Notes under the pieces: generated by a model
What the model saw: the letters and a program-made list of their open reading frames with translations, nothing else
The model's database searches: none
What the model was told of the DNA's origin: nothing
Shown: in pieces, positions 20,001-31,765 of the stretch
Layout of the letters: each line of letters opens with the position of its first letter
Numbering within the stretch: the first letter of the stretch is position 1
Position numbers and translations under genes: made by a program
Assembly (NCBI RefSeq): GCF_910592395.1
Contig: NC_088313.1
Location: forward strand, 8,310,501-8,374,500
Length of the DNA stretch: 64,000 bases
Origin: Lineus longissimus
Lineage: Eukaryota > Nemertea > Pilidiophora > Heteronemertea > Lineidae
Direction of reading: 5' to 3'

Positions 20001-23000
20001 AGCTCCTCAGTCTCAGCTGATGGCTGGCCGTCACAAAGTTCGTTTACAGCCTTGATCAGATCGGGCTCGTTTTGTCGCACCACCTTTATTGAAGAAAATA
20101 CGAAGCAAATTAGCTCTTGAGCATTGTAAAAGCGACAATGGACAACTATAAAAGTTCTGCTGGTGGGTGTGTTGTGACTTCTTATATAGCCCATTCTAAA
20201 ATACCTTGGTACCGTAAAGTCAACTTTTAAATGGAAAATGCATAAGCCTCGTTCTGAGAGTGGAGTGTTTTGGACACGCAACCAAGATGCTCTACCAAAG
20301 TTCCCTCGGGTTGCACTAAAATGTGGAACCATGCACACAGCTCACTTCAGAAGTTTGAGGCTCTCAAAACACTGCTTCAAACACAAATCAGCCAAGGAAG
20401 CATCAACCACCCTAAGTTTTTTAATGAGCACTACACATATTTGCTGAGAAAAACGCTCCAAATAGCCCATTTGCGCGGATTTTAGCGTCACTTGAGCGAG
20501 CCGATCCGGACTTCCTATACGCGCTGCCGTAACATAATGTAAACAACGGCGCTACCGGTGCTCCGGGCAGGCGATGGATGGAATTTGCCAAATTCGCACA
20601 TATTCAAGTTATTTCGTGGCCTATCTTTTTAAGTTTGAGGTATTTTAGAATAGAAATTGAACCCTCGGCTTCGGACCTTGGTTGAGTTACCAAGACACTC
20701 TCGGGTGGAGCTAAAATTTCGTCCAAACCCTCGCCTGTCGGCTCGGGTTTGGACTGTATTTTAGCTCCACCCTCGAGTGTCTTGGTAACTCAACCAAGGT
20801 CCTCCGCCTCGGGTTCAATTCCTTAATCCATAGAGTAATACTAGTATGTTACGGCAGGACAGAAAACAATGTTCGCCAACAATGTTATAGTATGGTAACT
20901 TGCACATCCTGAAATTTACTTCACATGAAGAACACTCTTTGAACCATCACACATTATGAGAAAAATCCTTACCTGGTTAAGATTAATCTTGTGGGGGAAC
21001 ATTTGTTCGAATATAGAAGAAGACAAACAATAACTGCCATCGTCGTCAACAAGCATATTGGGGACAGGAGCAAGCTGCTTGAAGTCACCACTGGCTATGA
21101 TTTGCATCCCACCGAAGACCACGTCAGTTCCTCTAACCTGGAAGATAATTTCAATTGAATTATAAACAGGGCCTGGTTGTTCAAAACAAATTTGGTCGCT
21201 AACACTGGGTGTACTCTTAACTTGGCGTTATCTACCTTCAGTAAAGCCCTTAGAATTAACGCCAAGTTAATGAATCAATGTTCAATGGTTTCTCGAATGG
21301 TGACGATGATAGCACTAATTACCTTTCGGCATAGAAACTCGACTGTCTCCAGGATATTTCTTGACAGCATGCCAACCTCGTCGATCAGTAACACATCAGT
21401 TTCTTTAATTCTGTTCCTGGCATCCAGAAACCCATCTTTAGTTGCCATATTCTGGACGATCTCGGGCTTTGTGAATCGTCCGTCATTGATGACTGTCCAC
21501 CTATGAATCGTCATTGCATCCCGAAAATTAGATGCCGCCATACCACTCGACGTTGTAATGGCAACCCTTTTTCCGCTATCACGCAACACCTCAGCAATCT
21601 TCCTGGAAAGATTAAATATTGGTACAAATATAAGTAGCCGACGCCTCAAATATTTGCGTTTCAGCAAGTGAATAAGTGGATTAGCTAATTTCATCAATCA
21701 AACAGGTCACATCAAGGATATCCTTGGTCACATATATGTCTTCTTAGGACAATGTCACAACCACAAATTTGCTGGCGTCGTTCCATACGTTCGATTTTCT
21801 GTAACTCATGCCATCACGTTGTAAACGTATGATTTATTGTTATTATTTTTCAGGATTGTGGTCAACTACAAGGCTTGCGAAGAAACTGACGACAGTCACA
21901 TATACTTTTCGGACATGTACACGGATTACGAACAGGTTAGCTTTTAAAAACTGCCTACGATATAGTTAACATGATTCCGATATTTCCTGACTATAAGAAA
22001 GGTGTAAACTTGACTTAAGGCAAAAACTCAATGAGCTTTTGCTTAAGGCAAAAACACAAAAAGCACCTCACTGCTCTTGTGAAGGAAGTAAGATCACCAG
22101 TATGAGGTGGTGCTCATCGTAACGTAATCTGAATGTACTCTTGAGAACCCACAAGGCAGTCCCTATCGATTACCTTAAAGAGACTACCTTGTTTTACATA
22201 CTAGTATTTGTACACATATTTGATATTGTCAACTACTCCAATTATTATTATTATTGATATTATTATTATTATTACGATTGCAGCACCATTCTCAAACGTC
22301 CTCGTTTCGGCACAGCAAGCTTGTCTTCGCGAAGATGGTGTCTCGAATCTTTCCAAAGATGAAGGTTAAAAGAAAGTCGCAAGGGAGTGTGTGCATTTAT
22401 TACGGAATTGAAAAACGTGTCAAAGAAAAGGATTGTGTCGTGGTGGAAAAGAGGAGCTTGAGATGTCAAGTGGGTCGCGACAACTGCGACATCTCCTATG
22501 GAGAAACCGGCTGGAACTTTTTTTGTAGGGGCAAACAGTTACAGGCGGCCGATTTAGAGATTGATTGTTTACTTCCCTATTCCGATGCAAATTTACTGTG
22601 CTTAGGCTATTTATTGTCGACGCAACGTTTGTGCACATCAAGAAGCTCGGTCAATTGTAAGGAGATTCTTTCTGTTTTATCAACATCGGATGTGTGCCCT
22701 TCTTGCCGAAAGTTGAAGAGTTCAAGGGTCTGGCGGGAAAAGATGCTCGAAAGCGGCAAAGAAAACTTACCACCAGCACCAGGTCTAGAGGAAGTTTTTC
22801 GAAACATCAACGCAATAGAGACTGAAGCCTTTGCAGTCCCGGAGCCGCGTGAGCAGGATTATGTGTTCAATCCAACTATTGAACTAACAGAAGAGGACAG
22901 CATGGACATGAAGGCCATCCTCGAAACTGTAATGCCCCACGCTCCCTCAAAACTAAATGTTCTACTTCAAACCCAGGCAAATAACTGTAACAATAAAGAC

Positions 23001-25563
23001 CCGAGAACAAGACGATGGGACCCAAACCTGATAAGTGTCATGCTCGGTTTATATTGCTCGTCGAATCGTGGATATTCCCAGTTGAAGGGGAGTGAGATGT
23101 TGGTCCTTCCCTCACAGCGTCTTCTCCGTTATTACAAAAATATCATCACACAGAAAGCTGGCTTCAACAAACAACACTTACAATGGATGCAAAAAGAAGC
23201 CAAAAGACAGGGTAAATACTGAATTAATTTTTGATGAATGTTCGTGGGTCCAACTCGCACTGTGGTCCAACTGGAGGTCTTCATCAAGAAGAGATGTACA
23301 TTGTGAAGTTCCCCAAATACAGGAGTTGTCTTCAGCATTATGTCTAAGGCTACTTAGTTTGAATGAGATGAAATTAACTTAAGTACAGTTACTGTGCTCT
23401 CTGAAAAATGTTAAGATACAAATCCAAATCAATATAGGCCTTCTAGTAACTTGCTTCAGATGATACACCCATTTCTTTCCTTTCCAGGTGCATCCGGAAT
23501 TGCTTGCCATGGGGGTCTCATTCTCGATGAGATGCAGATTCAAGATGACTTACAGGTAAATAAAACAATCAACCTAAGACAGCAATATGAAGACGACATC
23601 ATGAATGGTTGTAATTTTTCCATAATTGGAACATGCTTGTACTCTTAGAAATAAAGGTTTTTGAGCTTGCTTTAGGATTCCCAATTCTAGCCAAAATCCT
23701 GGAGCCATGGTCTTCTCTAAAATACTAGAGCCTGAGTATTGGAAATGATGTCCATTTCGTCCTAAAAGTTACATTCCACCGAACTTTTATTTGCCTCGTT
23801 ATATACATGGTACATTTTTATTTCAGTTTGTTAGAAGAGGTTCGCAACTTCAGCTCGTCGGTGCCATCAACGTGGGAGAAGTTAATGATGATATAAGGAC
23901 GATCGCCAATGGCAAAATGGAGATAAAAATGGCAACACACGCCCTGCAGTTAGTGTTTCAAGGATTTCATGGCTTCCGTTGGCCAATCGCATACTTTGCA
24001 ACAGATACGGCAAAAGCATACGAATTAGCGGAAATATTCTTGGAGGCAGTGGATATATAAGACGAGTATGGGTTTTCAGTCAAGTACACTCTCATGGATG
24101 GAGCTTCAACTAACAGGTCTTTCGCTAACATCTTATTTGGTGGTGTTGACCGGATAGCCGCTGAATTTACCATACGGAATATTTTTAAGTCTGAAGGATA
24201 CATCAGCATCATGCAGGATATCAAACATGTCATCAAGAAATGTCGCAACAACATTGAGTCATCGAAGGCAAAACACAGGGGATCACCTGGACGTTACTTG
24301 GTTCTCGGAGGAAAGGAAACCGTCTGGGAACATTTTGAAGCGGCATTTAAGTTCAATGTTCACAGTGGGCTTAAATATCACAAGGCTCTCACTAAGGAAC
24401 ACGTGGAAATAACACCAGCTTCAAAGATGCGCAATAAACTAGCATGTGACGTACTAGATAAGAATATGCTCCATCTGATGGAGCGTTATCAGATGGCTAA
24501 AGCACAGTTAAAAGGGGAAAATGAAATTGATGTCAGTGGAACCATCAACCTACTGAAACAGACGTCTAAAGTGGTAGAAATATTTACGGACGTCAATCGG
24601 CCAATCAGGGATGTGACTGACCCAAGACTTAATATCCTAGATGATGTGGCGACCTTCTTCAAAACGTGGGAGGCGGATATAGCATCAACCAAACTTCTCT
24701 GCTGTAAAAAGAATGCCATGACTGTCCAGACGAGAGAGGATGTTATTTCAGCCATCACAGGATTCACAGGACTGTGTCGCAGAGTCATACCACGCTTGGG
24801 AGTGTCAATCGTCCCCGGTTACTTCAATTCTGATGTGGTCGAGAATATCTTTTGCCAGCAAAGGGGCATTCTCAACGGATTAAACACAAACCCCACGATT
24901 AGACAGTATGGCCGGGTATCAATACCATCGTCCTGGGCCACGTCACTGTATCGAGAAAGTCAAATGCTGGCGGAGCACGAGCTCTTCCGTTTAACGCCAC
25001 AACACCCTGTCCTCTCAACCAAACCCTGAAAAGCAAGAGGCTGGCAAAGAACATTCGGGTCTAAATTGTGTTCCTCTAATGTGACCTGCTGTGCATCATG
25101 AAACTAATGGTGTGTCTATATGTACTATATATCTTAAACATAGCCGGAAACTTTGGTGGATAGGTTGTTGCTTGCTGTGGTGTAGGTCCACAAACCCTTC
25201 CAGACAGGAGAATGAGTCTTTATAATACCTCCATGGTCATAGTGACTCATTTGTATATTCTGGAGTTGATAAATTGATATAATTAAAGCCTCTTTCAAGT
25301 AAATGTACATTATATTACCCCAGGAACGTATACTAGTATTATGCATTGATGGAAGTGAAGGTAGAGGAATTATAGTGCTGAGCTGGTGATCAACATGCCT
25401 GGAATCACATTTCCCTAAGTCATGTAAGTACCATGTCATTGTTCATTGATATTTACCGCATTAAAAATGTCTTGCCGGTTCCACATTGACCTGTAAGCAA
25501 CAGACTGTGACCAGTTCTTGCTATTTCCATGGCATGGAGCTGTTCTGCATTCAATTCGGACAT
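17092..25563 (-). CDS. PIF1-family DNA helicase with C-terminal PHD finger, seven exons, 904 aa
   Basis: SF1B 5'-3' DNA helicase, probably nuclear. Exons: 25563-25457, 21602-21323, 21137-20973, 20083-19864, 19502-19413, 19192-18733, 18484-17092; all GT-AG, all phases agree, total 2715 nt, no internal stop. ATG 25563 gives MSELNAEQLHAM. Motifs: Walker A GQCGTGKT (25-32), AITTSSGMAA, Walker B LLIDEVGM (107-114), GDFKQLAPV (146-154), VVRQNEPDL, LKVGAPVIIIRN, VTVHRAQGLTLP (about 347-358), QLGVAIGRS. From residue 441 one large exon encodes about 380 residues I do not recognise, then a C4HC3 PHD finger (CPIC, CDMC, FHWGC, WSCSIC; about 827-883) and a KG-repeat basic tail. No HUH Rep domain is attached, unlike Helitron helicases. 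It may be a host gene or a domesticated transposon helicase. Confidence 0.85.
20656..20820. repeat. 165-bp foldback in intron 3 of the helicase gene
   Basis: Two arms of about 70 bp are near-perfect inverse copies: the left arm begins ATTGAACCCTCGGCTTCGGA and the right arm ends CCGCCTCGGGTTCAAT. The centre (CCAAACCC...GGGTTTGG) continues the pairing. Probably a foldback MITE; it would form a long hairpin in the pre-mRNA. Confidence 0.85.
21854..25029 (+). pseudogene. P-superfamily (THAP9-like) transposase, one internal stop
   Basis: Transposase related to Drosophila P element and THAP9. Exons: 21854-21935, 22284-23211, 23488-23555, 23827-25029; phases agree across all junctions (761 codons). 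Diagnostic motifs: GGLILDEMQIQ (first catalytic Asp, exon 3), LVGAINVGE, YTLMDGASTNRSF (second Asp region), and the C-terminal signature SDVVENIFCQQRG with NTNPTIRQYG. An in-frame TAA at 24058-24060 interrupts exon 4; otherwise open. A THAP zinc finger was not found, so an upstream exon is missing or lost. It lies wholly inside intron 1 of the helicase gene, on the opposite strand. Terminal inverted repeats were not identified. Confidence 0.8.
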
Positions 25564-25584
25564 TTTTACAGCACTTACTTCGAT

Positions 25585-25680
25585 TTAAAATGTTGGCGCG
25601 TTTTTATCCACACGTGCCGATCACGTGTCGAGGGAATCACACGGGGATTACGTCTTTCAAGCAACAGCCAATCACATTCA
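25585..25680 (-). promoter_or_regulatory. Probable helicase-gene promoter: E2F-like site, two E-boxes, CCAAT
   Basis: Within 120 bp upstream of the helicase ATG (25563) are TTGGCGCG at about 25,592-25,599 (E2F-like), CACGTG at 25611-25616 and 25622-25627, and AGCCAATCA near 25,666. These sites are typical of replication-gene promoters. No TATA box is evident. The function is inferred from position and motif match. Confidence 0.4.
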
Positions 25681-26229
25681 TTTTATTTATAGACGAATAA
25701 GGTCTTCCCCACGATTACAACTTGACTTTTTGAAAGCTGCAGGTCGCGCCTCGATTATCTGATAAATGCTCCAATTTTCGGAGCGAAGAGGAAAGATTTT
25801 TTACAAAATCAGTGTGGCATACTAATGCTCTGTGTTCATAGATCGTGTAGAGTATGATTTATGTGCGAGAAAGTTTGATCTTGTGTCCGAAATGGGGTGT
25901 TTTTGTGAGGTCGTGTTTTGCGAAAATCTGCTTCGTATACGGTAGTGCATTTTCAACATGACATAAAAAGTGTTTCCATTCTTCAGGCCTTCAGCCCTTA
26001 AGGGGGCCTTCCCCCCCCCCCCCCCAAGCCCAGGGGGCCTCCGGCCCCCCTAGGTACAACTTCCTGTGGTATGGTCAAGTAGCATCTGCCTCATCTTGAC
26101 TGAGAAAGGTTGTGTATTCAAGTTGCCCTTGTCCTTGTGCCATCCCCTGAAGGCCACCCTTTGAGGTGGCTGACAATTGTATTGTCCTGCATGTACATGT
26201 ATACATGTAGCGGGCTGTTGGATTACTGA
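25681..26229. other. Intergenic stretch with a GC-rich foldback and poly-C
   Basis: No gene recognised. At about 25,985-26,055 a GC-rich palindromic patch (GGGGGCC...GGCCCCC) surrounds a run of about 16 C. Confidence 0.6.
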
Positions 26230-27340
26230 GAAAAATCAAACTACTCTGAATGATATCTTCAAAGACCGTACTTCAGTATGTGGTAGGTGTATTCTGGTTG
26301 GATGTGACATTGTCTCAAGTAAACCATCATTCTGAATTACATACGATGCAGCTACAGTATTTTGGTTAGAAGTGACATTGTGTCGTACATGTAAGTGAAC
26401 CCAAGTCTTCTGAATGACATCATCAGAGTCATTATTTCCATACGATCTGGTGCATTCAGGTTGAATGCGACCTTATATCGTAAGTAAACCAAACCATTCT
26501 GAATGACGTCTTCAGAGACATTATTTCCATATACGATCAGGCGTATTCAGGTTGGATGTGACATTGTGTCAAAAGTAAACCGACCATTCTGACTGACGTC
26601 TTCAGAGACGGTATTTCCATACGATCAGGCGTATTCAGGTTGGATGTGACTTTGTGTCGAAAGTAAACCGACCATTCTGACTGACGTCTTTAGAGACGGT
26701 ATTTCCATACGATCAGGCGTATTCAGGTTGGATGTGACATTGTGTCGAAAGTAAACTGACCATTCTGACTGACGTCTTCAGAGACGGTATTTCCATACGA
26801 TCAGGCGTATTCAGGTTGGATGTGACATGGTGTCGAAAGTAAACCGACCATTCTGACTGACGTCTTCAGATGCGGTATTTCCATACGATCAGGCGTATTT
26901 AGGTTGGATGTGACATTGTTTAGAAAGTAAACCGACCATTTTGACTGACGTCTTCAGAGACGGTATTTCCATACGATCAGGCGTATTCAGGTTGGATGAG
27001 ACATTGTGTCGTAAGTAAACCAAAACATTCTGAATGACGTCTTCAGAAACATTATTTCCATTTAATCAGGCGTATTCAGGTTGATTGGGATATTACTAGT
27101 ATATCCTGAGTAAACCAAACCATTCTGAATGACGTCTTCAGAGACATTATTTCCATACGATCAGGCGTATTCAGGTGGGATGTGACATTTTTTGAAGCAT
27201 TTTCAATGACATCTTGTGTATATTATGGGTGGGTGTGACAAATCCTTAAGTAACCCGAACATTCTGAATGACGTCTTCAAAGGCAGTATTTCCGTATGTG
27301 GCAGGAGTATTCTTGTTGGACGTGACGTTGTCTAAAAAAC
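26230..27340 (+). repeat. 88-bp minisatellite, about 12 units
   Basis: The unit contains CATTCTGACTGACGTCTTCA, then GACGGTATTTCC, ATACGATCAGGCGTATTCAGG and TTGGATGTGACATTG. The period is 88 bp in the best-conserved centre (about 26,500-27,000), with diverged units toward both edges. No open frame runs through the array. Each unit carries a TGACGTC core, a CRE-like half site. Confidence 0.9.
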
Positions 27341-27953
27341 ACAGGCGGGAGGATTTGCACAAATTCACAACAATTTTTTCAACAATCGACATGAGGTGCA
27401 TCATTTCTTGTGCGTTCCGGAACCTAAAATAGAGAAAATTAAAATAACCACTATTATGCAGATGTTAGTATCACACGACATCATATCATTTTCTTCAAGG
27501 GTACACTACCAAAATATATGGAATCTAGGTGAAGAAAACAAGCAAATCTCAATTACACTGCATTCATGCTGCAACCTCATACTGGTTTGAGATGCCTTTG
27601 AACCAAAGACTTCCACTGCTTAGAAGTGTTCCCAATAATTTTCTCACCAGCGAAGTGTTTTTATTGAATAGAAACCGTTCTGTAATTGCAATACGAAAGC
27701 CTTTTGAATGGACAGGTGAGTTTTATGACATCTTTTAATGTATCATCTGAAGGAATTTCAATAAATTGATTGTCAATCCTTCCTTTTGACTCTGTGTTTT
27801 AACACAATTCTGATAAACGATGATTATGTGATAAGCTACAGTTGTTCGAATTGGGCACTACCTCTAAGAAACTGCTGCATCAGCCTGACTCACAACCACT
27901 ACAACATCAACTGCATAGAGCACACAGCCATCATCCTTTCAATCATGATTTAC
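27341..27953. other. Stretch without a recognisable gene
   Basis: No feature beyond a possible minus-strand exon around 27,690-27,600 after an acceptor-like TTACAG; it has no domain and no phase check, so I do not call it. Confidence 0.5.
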
Positions 27954-28425
27954 CTAATTTCTCTTTGTAAGAAGAGATGAGAGGAGAAGTTACGTCTTCC
28001 GCTTTCACCCATGAGTTGTGGGACGCATCATATCCTTGCCACTTTATGTAATACGTGTTGTTTTTGGGGTCGTAGTTGTCTATTCTCTCAGCTGCGCAAT
28101 AGTCTCCTGCAAAATAAGTCAATTACATTTCATTCTGATGGCCATGCGACCAAATTGTCCCCCCCCCCCCCCCCCCCCGATTGGATATGAGGATACAGGG
28201 GTCAGTTCCTCATTCCGCAAATTAAATTTCTAAATCAGCTTATGGTTGCAAATTTCTATCAAAAATCCTATCCTCCTGATGATGTGATGCAATGATGCCA
28301 TGAAGACAAGTGCTACATTTTCTATATATCTTATGACCACTGTTATTTCCAACACGGGAACTTGAATCTAATAAAAATTTCTTACCCTTCGCCTTGCTTG
28401 CTTTTCCCTTGCTGGCTTTTCTTTT
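27954..28425 (-). CDS. Two exons of a chromodomain protein (partial gene)
   Basis: Exon 28425-28386 (acceptor TTTCAG, donor GTAAGA) encodes a basic KRKASKGKASKAKG segment. It joins in phase to exon 28106-27954, which encodes a chromodomain core: AAERIDNYDPKNNTYYIKW, then QGYDASHNSWVKAEDV. The pattern E-R-I-D-x-Y...YYIKWQGY...HNSW matches the chromodomain fold that reads methylated histone tails; the usual N-terminal aromatic appears as Y in DYCAAERI. The donor at 27953 (GTAAAT) shows the gene continues. Upstream exons were not identified: the Harbinger-2 left end at 28,585 lies only 160 bp upstream, so they may lie beyond 46.3 kb. Host gene or transposon-derived cannot be told. Confidence 0.7.
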
Positions 28426-28584
28426 CTGAAAAAAGTGGTACGGGTTTCCATTGATAGTGCTTCTTACATGTAAATGTACAATAATTGGCAATTTTCTCCT
28501 TTTTTTGACCAAAATTCCCATAATTTTCTCATGACGTGAGAACGTCGAGAACGTCGTGGACGACGTCACGGCCTCATGAAAATA

Positions 28585-30397
28585 GGGCCGTTTAGACGAC
28601 AGGCAAAAAGACCGCATTCCGATCGGATCCGGATTCGATCCAAAAAGACCGCATTCCGGTCTTTCGTAAAACGCTCGTTTAGACGACGCAGCGCACTCCG
28701 TCGAAATTGCGTCGAAATCGGCGAGCTTTTCGCTCTCCAAACCGAATTGCTTGTGGAGGTATCAAAATAACGGTTTGGTACTTGCTACGCGCAAATTCCA
28801 TGAATTCTTGACAATAATCCTGGCGACACTGCGTCCACCCTACCATCACCATGTCTGCGTGGTTTTCAAAGGTTTACATGTTTTTTTACTGTTTTTTACT
28901 GCTCAATCCTGTTGATTGCACTGACTGTTAGACTGTAGCCTACTCTCAGGTCTCCATGCAGTCACTCAAATCCTCATTCATTCAGTCATACATTCAACAT
29001 TGACATTGGTCATTGGCACTGCATGCACTGTACTGTGTCGACTGTGCGTGCATGTATCGTCCACACTCGCTCACTGGTACTGGCACTGTGGTGTATATTA
29101 TATACACCACTATATAATATAGTGTGTACACATGGTACAAAAAGGGGGTACAAAAACATCAACATCACTCAATGGGCCAGTTGTTGCGGCCACCCCCTGC
29201 CCCTGGCCTTGTTGATAAACAAATATTGCCTCTAGGTAAACATTCAGTCTAAAATGCAATGCTTGATTGATAATGATATGGACTCAATCGATCATTGTGA
29301 TTGACTCAATGTTCCACATGTCCTGGATACTAGGCCTTGGTCACTGGTCATACCTCCATGGTCCAGGTAAGAATGAAATTCAACCATACCACATGTTGTT
29401 ACACTTCTACCTGAAAACCAGGCTTTGTTTGTTTGTAAACAAGGGTATGCCTGTAAGTTAACCAAATGACAGTCCTTCGAAGAGGCTTAAAACCGAGGTT
29501 CCCTGTATCTGGTTCCTATGCTAGGGCAGTTAAAGACCCCACCAAGTGAGAAACATGTTGATTATATTTCAATGATGATATTTCAATTTTTTATGCACAT
29601 TTTTTGCAGGTAAATCAAGTAATGCATTTGATGAATATGAAATAAAGAGGGAAGAAGAGAAGAAAACATTCCCTCAAGACCTTTCAAGGCTTCGGATACA
29701 AATCTATTGAAGGTAAATTTTAAAATCGGCAGTCTGCCTACATGTAGAGTAGAACCAGGGAAGGCCACCATACATTAGGTGATTTCTAAGTCAGTTAATT
29801 CAGTAGTCAATTTCTAACCTAGTAATACTTTGTTTTAGTTTACGCTTGATCTGGTTTTATCTCTTCTAAGTGTGATACTGACGTTTATCCTATCTAAACG
29901 AAATGGATTTGAAAGCTAGTCATGTGTTAGTTTTAACAACCAACTTTGAAATCACCCATTGCCAGCCTTGCTGCCATGTACATTTGGAAACATATCTTCA
30001 TATTTTCAGGGTCATTTTTTCCTGTGGAATCGTTGTAAATTGTTTGTGGTTGGGAGCCATTGATGATCTGTTGAGGAGGTGTCAGATACGGAATAAGAAA
30101 ACTGGACCCATTTAAATCAGGTAAATATTGTTTGCTTGGATCATTGGTGGTGACACGAATTAAAAAAGAAAATAAACTCAAATTGTTTATTCAGTTTGTA
30201 AGGTTGTTGTGGGAAAATGGCCACTTAGAAACTTACCCCTAAAGTGGCCATAGAATTCTTTTGAAAGTCTCCTAACACTTTCTTGATTATTGAAATGAAT
30301 TATGTTTAGTTTCTGACTGGCCGACTCAGAGACTTTTTTGCATTACTAAATGTATATTTTCTTGTTTCAATTGCAGTAAGATGGATGTTTCATATTC
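28585..30397. other. Left non-coding part of Harbinger-2
   Basis: Terminal inverted repeat followed by sequence with no recognised exon, up to the first transposase ATG at 30,398. Contains the dispersed repeat at 29,168-29,462 and a short TA-rich palindrome near 29,090-29,125. Confidence 0.5.
29168..29462 (+). repeat. Dispersed repeat, also at 41,645-41,904
   Basis: Shares blocks with 41,645-41,904 in the same order and strand: TTGTTGAT-AAACAAAT, AGGTAAACATT, GAAATTCAACCAT, GTTACACTTCTACCTGAA and GTAAACAAGGGTATG. One copy is in Harbinger-2, the other inside the RPA-carrying element, so it is an older interspersed repeat of unknown class. Confidence 0.7.
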
Positions 30398-31373
30398 ATG
30401 CCAGCGGTTAACGGATACGTTCTTCTGAGACTCATGCTGGAGCAAATGCAGAGACGTCGTAAACGCCGTAATCACCTGCGTCATACTCAGCAAAGACATC
30501 TCTCTTCCAGAATGTCTCAATTGTACATGATAAATGAAATGCAGACAGCAGTGGCATTCTTAGGACATCTGAACCTGCAGCTCTGCATATCAGTAGCAAC
30601 TGTTGAAAGGTTTGTATTAAGGGTCATACTCATAGGCCTGTCTAGCTAGGTAAGCCGAATGAGATGAGCGACTGCGATTGACTTTCACTCGTAGATAAGA
30701 TTGCCGACTCATAATTTTGCGATGACCAGGTCTCTCAGCACTAACATGCTCTTTGGGCCAAAAAGAGCCTAAAGAATTGGCTTTGGGATATTTGACCCCT
30801 CTGAAGCGATTTTGCAGAAATCCAAAGAAACATTGAAAACTTGCTTTACCGGTATAACTAAATGTACCGATATTAGGCTGAAAAGCAAAAAGGTTTGCCC
30901 AAACAAAGTAGGTGTCTGTGCAATGGAAAGGTCTGATACCCCCTCTGGAAATTGGAGGCTGGGAATTAATAAAAACGGTACAATGTGTTCCTACTTCCAA
31001 TTGATTGTTTGCTAATACATTCCAAGTCACTTTGGACTGAAGCTCGAACAGCTGCATGGTGGACCCTTATTGCAAAAGAAACCTACAACGATAAGCAGTG
31101 GAAAAGAAAATTTAGGTGAGTATGGCAGTGAAATGGTGTTGCTTCTCTGCAAGGCCCATTTTGATAGAGGTAAAAGGGCCTTTCTATAGAAAGCTATGTT
31201 GTGTGGAAAACATCGCACTTGGCCCATTGATTTCTGTTTTCTCAGTTGATCGTTGAGATATCAGGATGAATTTTTTCAGTCAAAATTGACTGAATTCATT
31301 CATTTTCATCTCAATTTTTAGCTCAGCTGAAAAGCTGAGCTATTCATATGAGTAAATGGTAGAATGAGTGTCC

Positions 31374-31416
<43 letters not shown>

Positions 31417-31765
31417 CGTTAAACAGGCACGTTTCAAAACTATGGTGGATAGGCGATAGATTTTCCCTCTGAGGCGTTGAGACCCTTCAGGACTCCTGAA
31501 TAGACCAAATGTGGGTCCGGCAGGATGAGCGGTTTGGCCACTAGGTGGCACCGAGCGAAATTTTCCAAAAACTTTTCCAGCAGCTGATTTCTCAGTTGGG
31601 GATCATGAATCAAATCTAATTTTATAGAGCAAAGCTTTCTCTTTCATTATCAATAGGCGTAGTTCATGAATTTCTCACCAGGTGGTGTTACTGGCGCAAT
31701 TTAGTGAGCACCCCCCAAGAAGAGCATTTTAAATTTCGCGCGAGTTATCCCACGTCCAATCACAC

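Noticed and set aside
17092-25563. Idea that the PIF1-like gene is part of a Helitron
   Set aside because: No HUH Rep motif was found in any frame nearby, and no family termini enclose the gene. It stays a hypothesis for the origin of the gene only.
26230-27340. CRISPR-like array
   Set aside because: Units are contiguous 88-bp tandem repeats without unique spacers, and the genome is eukaryotic.
28240-28740. 166-codon minus-strand frame
   Set aside because: It runs through the Harbinger-2 terminal repeat and across the intron between two real exons. The chromodomain model explains the coding part.
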